Shown here piece after piece: positions 1-8,149 of a stretch of 52,182 nt of DNA. The notes beneath the pieces were generated by a model. The model was not told the DNA's origin. It was given only the letters and a program-made list of their open reading frames with translations, and ran no database searches. Where the stretch lies: the NCBI GenBank assembly GCA_938040995.1, contig CALHZT010000225.1, forward strand, positions 1 to 52,182, in the 5' to 3' direction. The first letter of the stretch is position 1, and every line of letters begins with the position of its first letter. A program made the translations under genes and the position numbers. This DNA is from an uncultured Pirellulaceae bacterium (lineage in GTDB: Bacteria; Planctomycetota; Planctomycetia; Pirellulales; Pirellulaceae).

Positions 1-21
1 TACCAACTGAGCTACAACCCC
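1..21 (-). tRNA. 5' end of a tRNA gene, cut by the window edge
   Basis: Read on the minus strand from base 21, the sequence begins GGGGTTG, then TA, then GCTC and AGTTGGTA. This is the 5' acceptor strand, positions 8-9, the D-stem and the start of the D-loop of a canonical bacterial tRNA. The anticodon lies outside the window, so the amino acid cannot be read; the GGGG start resembles alanine tRNAs but that is only a guess. Confidence 0.8.
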
Positions 22-180
22 ATCTGTAAGTCGGCATATTGTACGGTTTGTTGACTGGTTGGCTAGGTGGGGTTGGGGGCTGAAGCACGGCTTTTTCGAA
101 CGTTTTTTCGAGCGTTGGCGGGATTTGCGGATGGAATCGCATGATCGGGTTTCGCGGCGGTTTGCGCTACGCCAAAAGTC

Positions 181-340
181 CGGCGAAACGGGAGGGCGAG
201 GCTCCGTCCGAGCCGTTGTAGCGGATTTCGTTTTTGTAATTTCGTTTTCTTCGCACATGTGAGAATGTCAATTCTGGCAAGAAGCCAAACCGTGAATGCA
301 ATTCGCGGCTCGGACGGAGCCTCGCCCTCCCGTCGCGCCG
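181..340. repeat. Inverted repeat with 25-base perfect arms
   Basis: Bases 190-214 and 307-331 are exact reverse complements (core GAGGGCGAGGCTCCGTCC), and similarity extends imperfectly outward to about 181 and 340. The arms are separated by about 90 bases. The short open frames that cross it look like chance translations. It fits the interspersed intergenic repeats common in planctomycete genomes (inference); nothing else is visible between the tRNA and base 393. Confidence 0.7.
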
Positions 341-392
341 CAATCCATTCCGCAGTCACGCCGCAATCCGCTTCGCAGCAGGATATCCGCCG

Positions 393-1616
393 CTAAGCAA
401 ATAGTTGATGACGACCGTTGTCGAATTGAAGTTCCGTTGCGTCTTTCGCGACGGTGCAAATCGGGTTCGCGGCCACTTCGTCGGCAAGATCGGGGCTGAC
501 GAACAGATTGCCAAGGTGAAGCGTGTTGGGAATCACCATCCAGCGATCCAGCCCAAAGCGGCTGGCGATCGTTTCAAATATTTCCTTGTCGTCATCCAGA
601 GTCGCGGGAATCTTGGCTCGCGACATATCCCCTGTGGTAAAGGCGTTGATAAACGTCTTACGCTCATCAATCTCGGCTCGTAGCCGCTGGGTGATAAAGT
701 CAGCCAAACCGACTCCCAGAGCGTTCCCTTGCGAACCGGCATAGAGCGACAACGCGGCGATGATTTTGATTTCCGGTTTGGCGAGGTCTTCGTAGTCTTT
801 GACTCCGCGGTAGCCGATCACGTTCGTGTCCATGCCAGTGCCGCTGTACGTCTTGCCGATCTCGTCCACAACAAGCACGTTCAAGTCGTCGAGTGGCAGG
901 GCAGGAAAGTACTCGCGATGCTTCGCCAGTAAATCGGGTTCTGTTTTGAGAATGTCCGCAGCCGCCACGGCATGAAGTTCAGCCGTCTGGTCAAAGCCGT
1001 CTTCGAGAATGGCGAGGCCGGCCCAGATCTTGTTGCTATCGAGCAGGAATTTGCCCATCTCGAGCAGCATGTCTTTCATCTCGTCCGTCGGAGCCGAATG
1101 GAAGGTCGTCGCCGATTCGATTTTCCCCATGCCGACCACCATCATTTTTACGAGCCCGCTTTGAACGGGACCGGAAAAACAGGTGTGCAGTTTGACCCGG
1201 TTCACAACGAGCGTTCCGGCGGCTTCGTAAGCATGGCGATCCATCCAGACGGTGCCGGTAGCGACACCGCCGACGTTGACGCACTCCATGCTGGAACGAA
1301 TCGGCATGCCCATTGCTGATTCGGTAATTCCCAGCGACTCGATCATCGCCTGCTGGCCTTCCGCGGTGGCGCCGTTGTGCGAGCCCATGCTCGGAATAAT
1401 AAATGGCGAAGCACTGTGGTCTCGCAACCAGTCACCGGTCGCGCGGATAATCTCCGCGAGATTGCAGATTCCGCGACTGCCGACCGTGATGGCAACGTCG
1501 CCACGCGGCACGTCGATCGACAGCGAGTCCAACTGCTTGTGGACTTCGGCGGCAACGTCGCCAAGTGGAGCCGATTTCAGTTGTTGGGTGACTTGATGGA
1601 ATTGCATTGATTGCAT
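393..1616 (-). CDS. LarA-like (DUF2088 / lactate racemase N-terminal domain) protein
   Basis: A 407-residue protein with the hallmarks of the DUF2088/LarA-like superfamily: a Rossmann-like N-terminal half with the motif IPSMGSHNGATAEGQ (about residues 94-108) and the NRVKLHT...SGLVKMMVVGMGK block (about 135-160). LarA itself is a nickel-pincer-dependent lactate racemase, and relatives act on other 2-hydroxyacids. The LarA DxTRP and GTHRP motifs are not present in standard form, so the substrate and even the cofactor are open. It follows xylA by 18 bases on the same strand and is probably co-transcribed, which hints at sugar-acid metabolism (inference). The start may be the ATG at 1616 or the one nine bases later at 1607. 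Confidence 0.75.
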   Translation of the reverse strand: MQSMQFHQVTQQLKSAPLGDVAAEVHKQLDSLSIDVPRGDVAITVGSRGICNLAEIIRATGDWLRDHSASPFIIPSMGSHNGATAEGQQAMIESLGITESAMGMPIRSSMECVNVGGVATGTVWMDRHAYEAAGTLVVNRVKLHTCFSGPVQSGLVKMMVVGMGKIESATTFHSAPTDEMKDMLLEMGKFLLDSNKIWAGLAILEDGFDQTAELHAVAAADILKTEPDLLAKHREYFPALPLDDLNVLVVDEIGKTYSGTGMDTNVIGYRGVKDYEDLAKPEIKIIAALSLYAGSQGNALGVGLADFITQRLRAEIDERKTFINAFTTGDMSRAKIPATLDDDKEIFETIASRFGLDRWMVIPNTLHLGNLFVSPDLADEVAANPICTVAKDATELQFDNGRHQLFA

Positions 1617-1634
1617 TGATGCCCAAACGTCCCA

Positions 1635-2942
1635 TTAAATGAATCGGTTGATATAGTTCTCGAGAAACTCCTGACGACCGCTGGAAAGCTGGATGTCGCC
1701 CATGCCCTCGGCGGCTTCGGCGAGCGATTTCAAGCCATGTGAACCAGTTTCGATCTCGGCACCGAGGCCACTATCCCAGCTGGAGTAGCGTTCGGTCTTC
1801 ATGGCTTCGAGGCCGCCGTCGGCTCGAATCGCAGCCGCCGTAATCAGGCCGCGGGCGAAGGCGTCCATACCGCCAATGTGCGCGTAGAAAAGATCCATCG
1901 GCTCGAAGCTTTCCCGCCGAACCTTCGCGTCAAAGTTAACGCCACCATTCGTGAATCCGCCGTACTTCAGGATCGCCAACATGCATCTGGTCGTCAGATA
2001 AATATCCGTCGGGAACTGGTCCGTGTCCCACCCGAGCAGCAAGTCACCTGTATTCGCATCGATCGAACCGAGCATACCCTGCATTCCTGCATACTCGAGC
2101 TCGTGCATCATCGTGTGCCCGGAAAGCGTGGCATGATTGGTTTCGATGTTCAGTTGGAACCGGTCCATCAACCCGTAGGCTCGCAGGAAGTTAATACAGG
2201 CTGCGGCGTCCGAGTCGTACTGGTGCTTCGTCGGCTCCTTGGGTTTCGGCTCGATAAAGAACATGCCGTCGAAACCGATCTCGTCGGCGTACTCAACTGC
2301 CATGTTCAACAACAAGCCGAGATGGTCGACCTCGCGCTTCATGTCCGTGTTGTAAAGGTTGTAGTATCCTTCCCGACCGCCCCAGAAGACATGCCCGGAA
2401 GCGTTCAGTCTCTTGCTGATATCGATGGCTTTTTTGGTCTGAGCCGCAGCGTAGGCGAATACTTGCGCATCACAGCTGGTGGCCGCACCGTGCATGTATC
2501 GCGGATGCGAGAACATGTTCTGCGTGCCCCAAAGCAGCTTGATTCCGGTTCGCTCCTGCTCTTCTTCCAGCGTGTCGGCAATCGCGTCCAGATTGGAATT
2601 CGACTCGCTCAGACTGGCGCCTTCTGGAGCAACGTCTCGATCATGAAACGCGTAGAAGGGGACATCCAGTTTCTCCATGAATTCGAAAGCGACTCGCACA
2701 CGATTCTTCGCGTTCTCCAGCGACTCGGTCCCATCGTCCCAGGGACGAACCATCGTCGCAGCCCCAAAAGGATCGCTGCCATTTCCGCGGAAAGTATGCC
2801 AGTAGACCACGCTAAATCGCAGGTGGTCCCGCATCGTTTTTCCCTCAACTATTTCGTCGGGGTTGTACCAGCGAAACGCAAGAGGATTATCCGATTGAGG
2901 GCCTTCGTACTTGATTTTGGATACTTCAGGAAATGCTTCCAT
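1635..2942 (-). CDS. xylA: Xylose isomerase
   Basis: A 435-residue cytoplasmic enzyme that interconverts D-xylose and D-xylulose (and D-glucose and D-fructose) using two divalent metals. The length and motifs match class II xylose isomerases: [14 protein letters not shown] near residue 50, the catalytic His-Asp pair in [10 protein letters not shown] (about 100), WGGREGY (about 188), the metal-binding [15 protein letters not shown] (about 230), [11 protein letters not shown] (about 265) and the metal site GSIDANTGD with DTDQFP (about 295-312). It starts at ATG 2942. The LarA-like gene lies just downstream. No xylulokinase or transporter specific for xylose is seen beside it. Confidence 0.97.
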   Translation of the reverse strand: MEAFPEVSKIKYEGPQSDNPLAFRWYNPDEIVEGKTMRDHLRFSVVYWHTFRGNGSDPFGAATMVRPWDDGTESLENAKNRVRVAFEFMEKLDVPFYAFHDRDVAPEGASLSESNSNLDAIADTLEEEQERTGIKLLWGTQNMFSHPRYMHGAATSCDAQVFAYAAAQTKKAIDISKRLNASGHVFWGGREGYYNLYNTDMKREVDHLGLLLNMAVEYADEIGFDGMFFIEPKPKEPTKHQYDSDAAACINFLRAYGLMDRFQLNIETNHATLSGHTMMHELEYAGMQGMLGSIDANTGDLLLGWDTDQFPTDIYLTTRCMLAILKYGGFTNGGVNFDAKVRRESFEPMDLFYAHIGGMDAFARGLITAAAIRADGGLEAMKTERYSSWDSGLGAEIETGSHGLKSLAEAAEGMGDIQLSSGRQEFLENYINRFI

Positions 2943-3069
2943 CGCGTTTTGGCTCCTTGCTATCTTTATCCTTGCCCGGGCAACGCCGCGTGCGTATCTG
3001 TTTTCAACGCTTCGTTATATAACAGCATATGGCCACTGACGATGCCCTCCCCCCTCCAAATCCGTTGAC

Positions 3070-3393
3070 ATGATGCTTGACCGACTGAGAGCCCTGACCA
3101 TTCTGAGCGAGTGCACTGGCGCAGACATCTGGTCCGTAGAATACTGTCGCGAAAAACGTATTCCCGACGTCTGGATCGAAGAACTTTCGGACAGCTTTGA
3201 GTCCGGTTTCAGGACGGACCGGCAGACGATTTACGAGAATGGCAAAGTCGTCAATCAGTACCACGGCGTACGCGATCTGGACCTGGCCATTCGACTGGGC
3301 GAATACCTTGGCGTTGATACCAACCGGGTGACTTCGGTGACGTTCAGCCCGGAAGCCGCCGTGATCGCAATCAAAGAAGCCGTTGACGAATAG
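3070..3393 (+). CDS. Small conserved-looking protein of unknown function
   Basis: A 107-residue soluble, acidic protein that I do not recognise. It contains an alternation of predicted helices and strands (LGEYLGVDTNRVTSVTFSPEAAVIAIKEAV at the C-terminus) but no signal peptide, membrane segment or metal-binding cysteine pattern. It is divergent from xylA, with the start codons only 128 bases apart, so the two may share a promoter region. A second ATG follows the first immediately. The codon pattern and lack of competing frames support it being real. Confidence 0.6.
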   Translation: MMLDRLRALTILSECTGADIWSVEYCREKRIPDVWIEELSDSFESGFRTDRQTIYENGKVVNQYHGVRDLDLAIRLGEYLGVDTNRVTSVTFSPEAAVIAIKEAVDE

Positions 3394-3765
3394 TTTGAAC
3401 AGCTGCCCTCGTGCGGTTCAGTTCAGTGTCGGAAGCCCCACTGCATCACGATACCAGATGATCAGTCATAGTCCGTAAACCATTTCGTATCGGTGGTATC
3501 CGCGAGGCCAAGAAAGGCCCGAAGGCGCAACCGCGTTCACATTCTGCGACGTCTGCCACCAGCGGTGCAGAATCAATACACGCCTGATGGAACCTTGAGG
3601 CGAAAGAGAATCTTGATCCAATGCTCATATGCTGAATTGACTGAATATCCCGCGAGAACCGGATCAAATCACCGCCGGCTGGCGAATCGTGAACTACGGT
3701 TTAGTACGGCGGATTCTCTCGGCAGTCGCACGAGCACGCCATTCGTTGGCTCTGTTCGACCGCTT
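3394..3765. other. Gene-free stretch of 372 bases
   Basis: The frame of the downstream DUF4347 gene stays open back to 3493, but the 91 extra codons are rich in Arg, Pro and Thr with no domain likeness. I regard this as leader or spacer DNA and see no clear promoter, RNA or repeat in it. Confidence 0.4.
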
Positions 3766-4254
3766 ATGATCCCGCTTCATTTTATTCCGCAGACTCGCAA
3801 GTTTGACGAGGTCCGCTTTCGCACCGACGGCGAATCGCGAGTACGTCCTGAAGAGCTGATTGTTTACGACGACTCGCTCGTGAACGCGTACGAAATCGTC
3901 GCCGACATTTGCAGTTCACGGGAGCATGATCAGTTCGAAGTCGTAAGCATCTCAGCAACGGTTGACGGAATGGATCAGGTCACCGCGATCCTTGCCAGCC
4001 GCCATGATATTTCAGCGATGCATCTTGTTATCGCGACGGAAGATGGCATCAACCGACTGGGCAACACGCCTCTTTTTGCAGATCGCCTCGACGGATACAC
4101 CGGGGATCTGGTCGCGTGGCAGGATTCGCTCACGGAAAATCCGGAGATCATCGTTCATGGATTCCGGCCGGAAACGGAAACACACGCCACCGATTTGGAA
4201 AGCGCGTTCGCTTCGCTTACCGGTGCGGAAGTTTACTTGCTCCCGACCCAATGA
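3766..4254 (+). CDS. Orphan DUF4347 domain protein
   Basis: A 162-residue protein matching the DUF4347 domain pattern: FEVVSISATVDGMDQVTAIL followed by SRHDISAMHLV, LGNTPLF, LVAWQDSLTENPEIIVHGF and ATDLESAFASLTGAEV. DUF4347 is normally the N-terminal module of very large secreted adhesin-like or cadherin/VCBS proteins. Here it stands alone: no signal peptide precedes it and a TGA stop follows LLPTQ. The usual SHG tripeptide is replaced by IATED. The start was placed at ATG 3766 because everything upstream in frame looks non-coding. It may be a remnant of a larger gene or a free-standing relative. An inverted repeat (4313-4320 with 4338-4345, CAAGTTGG/CCAACTTG) downstream could end transcription. 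Confidence 0.6.
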   Translation: MIPLHFIPQTRKFDEVRFRTDGESRVRPEELIVYDDSLVNAYEIVADICSSREHDQFEVVSISATVDGMDQVTAILASRHDISAMHLVIATEDGINRLGNTPLFADRLDGYTGDLVAWQDSLTENPEIIVHGFRPETETHATDLESAFASLTGAEVYLLPTQ

Positions 4255-4505
4255 AGCATTGCCGGCAAACCCCGAAAAGCCATTACCAACAAAAGTGGTC
4301 TGGTGATGAGGTCAAGTTGGTCGATCCGCAAAGTCAGCCAACTTGAAATGACCGCGACCTGGCTCGATGCACGAGGTGGGTTGCGGGGGTTGTGCCGCTC
4401 TCTCTCAGAGACTATTCCGCAGTGAAAGCCAATACCCAAGGCGAATTATGATCGACAGGTCGATAACTTTAGTATCGTTCTGCGCCCGCGTTCCAGGCAA
4501 ATTTT

Positions 4506-6953
4506 ATGCGACTTTCGATTCCATTACGAATGACGATTGGACTGGTGATGGTTACCATCAGCACCATCCTTATCGCCAACGTAATCGGAATCCTCAAGGA
4601 CCCCAATCAGCTTCAGATGGAGAGGCGAATCGCGATCTGCGAATCGCTCGCGATCAACTGCTCACTGCTCGCCCGCAGTCAAAAAACCAATGCGATTGCT
4701 ACCAACATCAAGCTGCTATCGGATCGAAATCCCGACATTCGATCAGCCGCCTTGCGTCGCAACTCGGGTGAAATCGTCTTTCAGCACGGCGATCACAAGA
4801 AGTTCTGGCATGAAAAGTCAGCAACAGGAAAGAGGACTGAAAGCCAGGACAACATTATTGTCCCAATCCAGAATCGGCAACGCGTTTGGGGATCGGTCGA
4901 AGTCGCGTTTGGAGAAGTAAGTGGTGGCTGGAAGAAGTACTTCCTCATAAACCGATTTCCGATTCTTGCCCTGAGCCTCTTTTGCGGTTTCATCAACGGA
5001 CTCGCCATTTACTGGTACCTGCGACGGACTCTCTCCTACCTTGACCCTTCCCAGTCGGTTCCGGATCGCGTTCGTACGGCTCTCGATACACTCGCGGAGG
5101 GCCTCCTTGTCCTCGACATGGATAACCGGATCGTGTTGGCAAACAAAACGTTCGCCGAGCAGATGGGCATCGACGCTCTGGACCTGCAAGGGGAATCAGC
5201 CGATGGACTGCCCTGGTGGAGTATTGACGATTCGCAACAGGAAATGCCGTGGCAAGTTACCGGTCGAACGATGGAGCGGCACACCGGTGCGAAACTGGGC
5301 CTGAAAACCATGGATGGCGACAGGATATTCCTCGTAAACACCTCGCCGATCGATGACGGATCTGGCGAGTCTCGCGGAGTCCTCGTCAGCTTTGACGATA
5401 TTACCGAGCTCGAAGGGAAACAGCTCGCAATGCAATCCATGCTTGGAGAGCTGCGACGATCGCGGACCCAAATCCAGGAAAGAAACCGTGAACTGCGGCT
5501 TCTCGCCACGCGAGACCCGCTCACCGGTTGTCTCAATCGAAGGACGTTTTTCGAGTCGTTTGAACGGCAATGGTCACTTGCTGCACGCCACCGACGCGAG
5601 CTGTGCTGCCTCATGCTCGATATCGACTTCTTCAAATCAATTAACGACAACCACGGCCACTCCACGGGAGACGAAGTGCTTCGGCGAGTCGCGAAAGCAC
5701 TTCAGGAAGGTTGCAGAAAAGGGGACATGCTTTGTCGTTACGGTGGTGAAGAATTCTGCATCATCATGCCGGAAACCTCACTCGATGCGTGCGAGGAATT
5801 TGCAAATCGTATTCGCGAGAATGTCGCAGCGACGAATATGGATGTTGAAGGGTTGAGTGTGACGATCAGCATCGGTATGTCCAGCACACGGTCTGGTGCA
5901 CCGGAAGCTCAAGCCCTGCTGGATGAAGCAGACAAGTCTCTGTACATTGCGAAACGAAGTGGACGAAACAGGGCTTGTCGGTGGGACTACATCGCGGATC
6001 AGGAAGAAATTGAAAAGGTCGAACTGCCGCAAACCGAAGAGGAACCGATCGAAGAGTACTCCTTGCCTTATCGCGCGGTCACCTCGCTTTTGGCTGCATT
6101 GGGAGCCCGCGACCCGGCTACGGCGGCTCATTCTACCCGCGTCGCCGAACTCTGCGTGTCGGTGGCCCGGGGGTTGATGTCGGCGCGAGAGGCCTATCAG
6201 CTGGAAATTGCAGCTTTGCTCCACGACATCGGCAAGATTGGAGTCCCAGATGAGGTTCTGTTCAAGAACGGGCCGCTGGATCGGGAGGAATGGCAAGTCA
6301 TGAAAGCCCACGACCGGATCGGGGCAAGTATTGTCGAAGCATCTTTCGAAAACCCTGACTTGTTAGAACTGATTCGGCTTCATCAGCTGAGCTACAAGCC
6401 AGATGATCCGACTCCAGACATCCCCCAACAGGAGGAGATTCCGTTAGGGGCCCGAATCCTCAGCATTGCAGACGCCTACGATTCGATGGTGACGTCACGG
6501 GTTTACCGTCCCGCAATGACTCAAGAGCAAGCGTTCGAAGAGTTGCAGCGATGCGCCGGTACGCAGTTCGACCCGCGACTGGTCGAGAGGTTTATCGCAG
6601 TCGTCGAAGACTTTGAGCACGCGGATCCCGTTGTCGGCAATTCGAAGCAAACGGCGATTCAATTCGGTTCCCAAATGGAAGAATTGGCGGTCGCGTTCGA
6701 TAACGCCGACATTCCAAAAATTCGGGAAATCGCGACTCGACTGCACACGAGTGCAACTGCCAATAATGTCGCAAGCATTGAAAAGATGTCTCGCGAATTA
6801 CTCGATGCGACGGCAGACGAAAATCAGCACAACATGCAGGATCTGGCAGCCGTCACGCGGGGCCTGATGGATCTCTGTAGAGCAGCACAGTCATGCCATA
6901 TTAATGTCGACGGCGGCGACATCACCCAAACGCCAACCGCTTCGACTCAATAA
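4506..6953 (+). CDS. Membrane GGDEF diguanylate cyclase with degenerate HD-GYP and Hpt-like domains
   Basis: An 815-residue signalling protein. In order: a membrane helix (about 7-27), an extracytoplasmic sensor region (about 30-148), a second helix (about 150-172), a PAS-like domain (about 185-300), a coiled-coil linker, a GGDEF domain (about 335-490), an HD domain (about 525-705) and a C-terminal helical region. The GGDEF domain has intact RYGGEEF and an upstream RKGD that fits the RxxD inhibitory site, so it should make cyclic di-GMP. The HD domain keeps LLHDIGKIG and ADAYDSM but the usual HHExxxGxGYP segment reads LHQLSYKPDD, so phosphodiesterase activity is doubtful. Around residue 745, ATRLHTSATANNVASIEKM resembles the phospho-accepting helix of Hpt domains. 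It sits directly upstream of the polysaccharide locus, suggesting control of polymer synthesis (inference). Confidence 0.92.
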   Translation: MRLSIPLRMTIGLVMVTISTILIANVIGILKDPNQLQMERRIAICESLAINCSLLARSQKTNAIATNIKLLSDRNPDIRSAALRRNSGEIVFQHGDHKKFWHEKSATGKRTESQDNIIVPIQNRQRVWGSVEVAFGEVSGGWKKYFLINRFPILALSLFCGFINGLAIYWYLRRTLSYLDPSQSVPDRVRTALDTLAEGLLVLDMDNRIVLANKTFAEQMGIDALDLQGESADGLPWWSIDDSQQEMPWQVTGRTMERHTGAKLGLKTMDGDRIFLVNTSPIDDGSGESRGVLVSFDDITELEGKQLAMQSMLGELRRSRTQIQERNRELRLLATRDPLTGCLNRRTFFESFERQWSLAARHRRELCCLMLDIDFFKSINDNHGHSTGDEVLRRVAKALQEGCRKGDMLCRYGGEEFCIIMPETSLDACEEFANRIRENVAATNMDVEGLSVTISIGMSSTRSGAPEAQALLDEADKSLYIAKRSGRNRACRWDYIADQEEIEKVELPQTEEEPIEEYSLPYRAVTSLLAALGARDPATAAHSTRVAELCVSVARGLMSAREAYQLEIAALLHDIGKIGVPDEVLFKNGPLDREEWQVMKAHDRIGASIVEASFENPDLLELIRLHQLSYKPDDPTPDIPQQEEIPLGARILSIADAYDSMVTSRVYRPAMTQEQAFEELQRCAGTQFDPRLVERFIAVVEDFEHADPVVGNSKQTAIQFGSQMEELAVAFDNADIPKIREIATRLHTSATANNVASIEKMSRELLDATADENQHNMQDLAAVTRGLMDLCRAAQSCHINVDGGDITQTPTASTQ

Positions 6954-7286
6954 GTCGCCGGAACCGAATTTTCCCGGTCGAAACGTCGATTTCCCGTGGC
7001 ATCTTCTTCAGGAACCCCGCTTCTCCTGAATCAACAACGGCATGCTTTTCTTGCCATTTCGCAGAATTCTGTCGAGCTCCTTCGAGTTAGTATCCTCGAC
7101 GACGCTTGTTAAGTGGTTTCTGATCAGAAATCCCCACTTTTGACCATTTTCTGGCATTTTTCAGGTATTCTCGGTCGGCTAACAACACAGAGCCGGTTCG
7201 TGGTGATATTCTGAATCGTCTTGCACCGGACGCTGTAGTAACAAAACAATTCTGAGCTCGCACGGCTGCGTAATTTAGTAGTTTCA
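6954..7286. other. Gene-free stretch of 333 bases before the polysaccharide locus
   Basis: No gene is supported here. The second half (7100-7286) is AT-richer than its surroundings and is the most likely place for the promoter of the plus-strand polysaccharide block, but I cannot point to convincing -35/-10 boxes. Confidence 0.35.
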
Positions 7287-8138
7287 TTGATAGAGACGTG
7301 CGAACAAATGTTAACAACTGCCGAAGCAGAGGCTTCAATGGTTGACTGCAGCGAGAGGACAAAGGTCACCGTTGTGGTGCCGTGCCTGAACGAAGAGGAC
7401 TCGGCCGACAGCCTGCTCAAGGCGCTGGAGCACTTGGAAAAATCGCTCCCGACGTATGCCTTTCAGTTCATCATTGTTGATGACGGAAGCACCGACCGAA
7501 GTGTTGAAGACCTTCGCTTCCTTTTTCGCAAGAAATCAAATTTTCAACTGATCGAACACGGTGTAAACCGGGGGATTGCTGCCGCGCTCCGTACTGGAAT
7601 CCTGGCCGCCAACACCGAAATCGTCTGCTCCATGGACTTTGACTGCACCTATAACCCGGTCCAGTTTGCCAACCTTCTGCCAGCGATGGTTCGCGGTGTC
7701 GACCTGGTAACGGCTTCGCCCTACCACCCCAAGGGCAAAGTACTGAATGTGCCGGCGTGGCGATTGGCGATTTCGAAATGCGCATCAACCGTCTATCGGT
7801 TGGCAATGCGGCCCAACCTCCATACCTACACATCCTGCTTCCGCGTGTATCGAAAATCGTCGGTCGCGAGCATCAAGCTAATCAACAGCGGATTCGTCGG
7901 TGTTGCTGAACTCTTATGGCGACTGGATGGAAACGGCGGCAAGATTGTCGAAATTCCGGCAGTTCTCGATGTTCGGCAATTCGGACAGTCCAAAATGCGA
8001 GTCGTCCAGGTAACCACTGCTCACTTGCGACTTTTGACGCGTATTTGCGTTAACCGACTGTTTCCTTCACGGGAAAAGCACGCCATAGAACCGCACTCAG
8101 ACACGCAAAGAACACAAAGCCAACTCACCAATAACTAG
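7287..8138 (+). CDS. Family 2 glycosyltransferase (dolichyl-phosphate-mannose-synthase type)
   Basis: A protein of up to 283 residues with a GT-A fold. It shows VTVVVPCLNEED (about 27-38), IIVDDGSTDRS (about 62-72), HGVNRGIAAALRTG and the metal-binding DxD in CSMDFDCTYNP (about 112-122). No membrane helices follow the catalytic domain, as in soluble DPM-type enzymes that load a sugar onto a lipid phosphate. The start is uncertain: TTG 7287, ATG 7308 or ATG 7338, the last preceded by an AGAGG. It is the first gene of the plus-strand block and is only 11 bases from the next gene. The acceptor and donor sugar are unknown. Confidence 0.88.
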   Translation: MIETCEQMLTTAEAEASMVDCSERTKVTVVVPCLNEEDSADSLLKALEHLEKSLPTYAFQFIIVDDGSTDRSVEDLRFLFRKKSNFQLIEHGVNRGIAAALRTGILAANTEIVCSMDFDCTYNPVQFANLLPAMVRGVDLVTASPYHPKGKVLNVPAWRLAISKCASTVYRLAMRPNLHTYTSCFRVYRKSSVASIKLINSGFVGVAELLWRLDGNGGKIVEIPAVLDVRQFGQSKMRVVQVTTAHLRLLTRICVNRLFPSREKHAIEPHSDTQRTQSQLTNN

Positions 8139-8149
8139 AGACCACAACT

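Noticed and set aside
1878..3068. 396-codon open frame opposite xylA
   Set aside because: It is the antisense of a certain enzyme gene; no domain likeness.
3493..3765. 91-codon N-terminal extension of the DUF4347 gene
   Set aside because: Composition is unlike coding sequence and no signal peptide or domain is added.
4252..4254. TGA at the end of the DUF4347 gene as a second possible Sec codon
   Set aside because: The DUF4347 domain has no conserved Cys there and the following codons show no family likeness.
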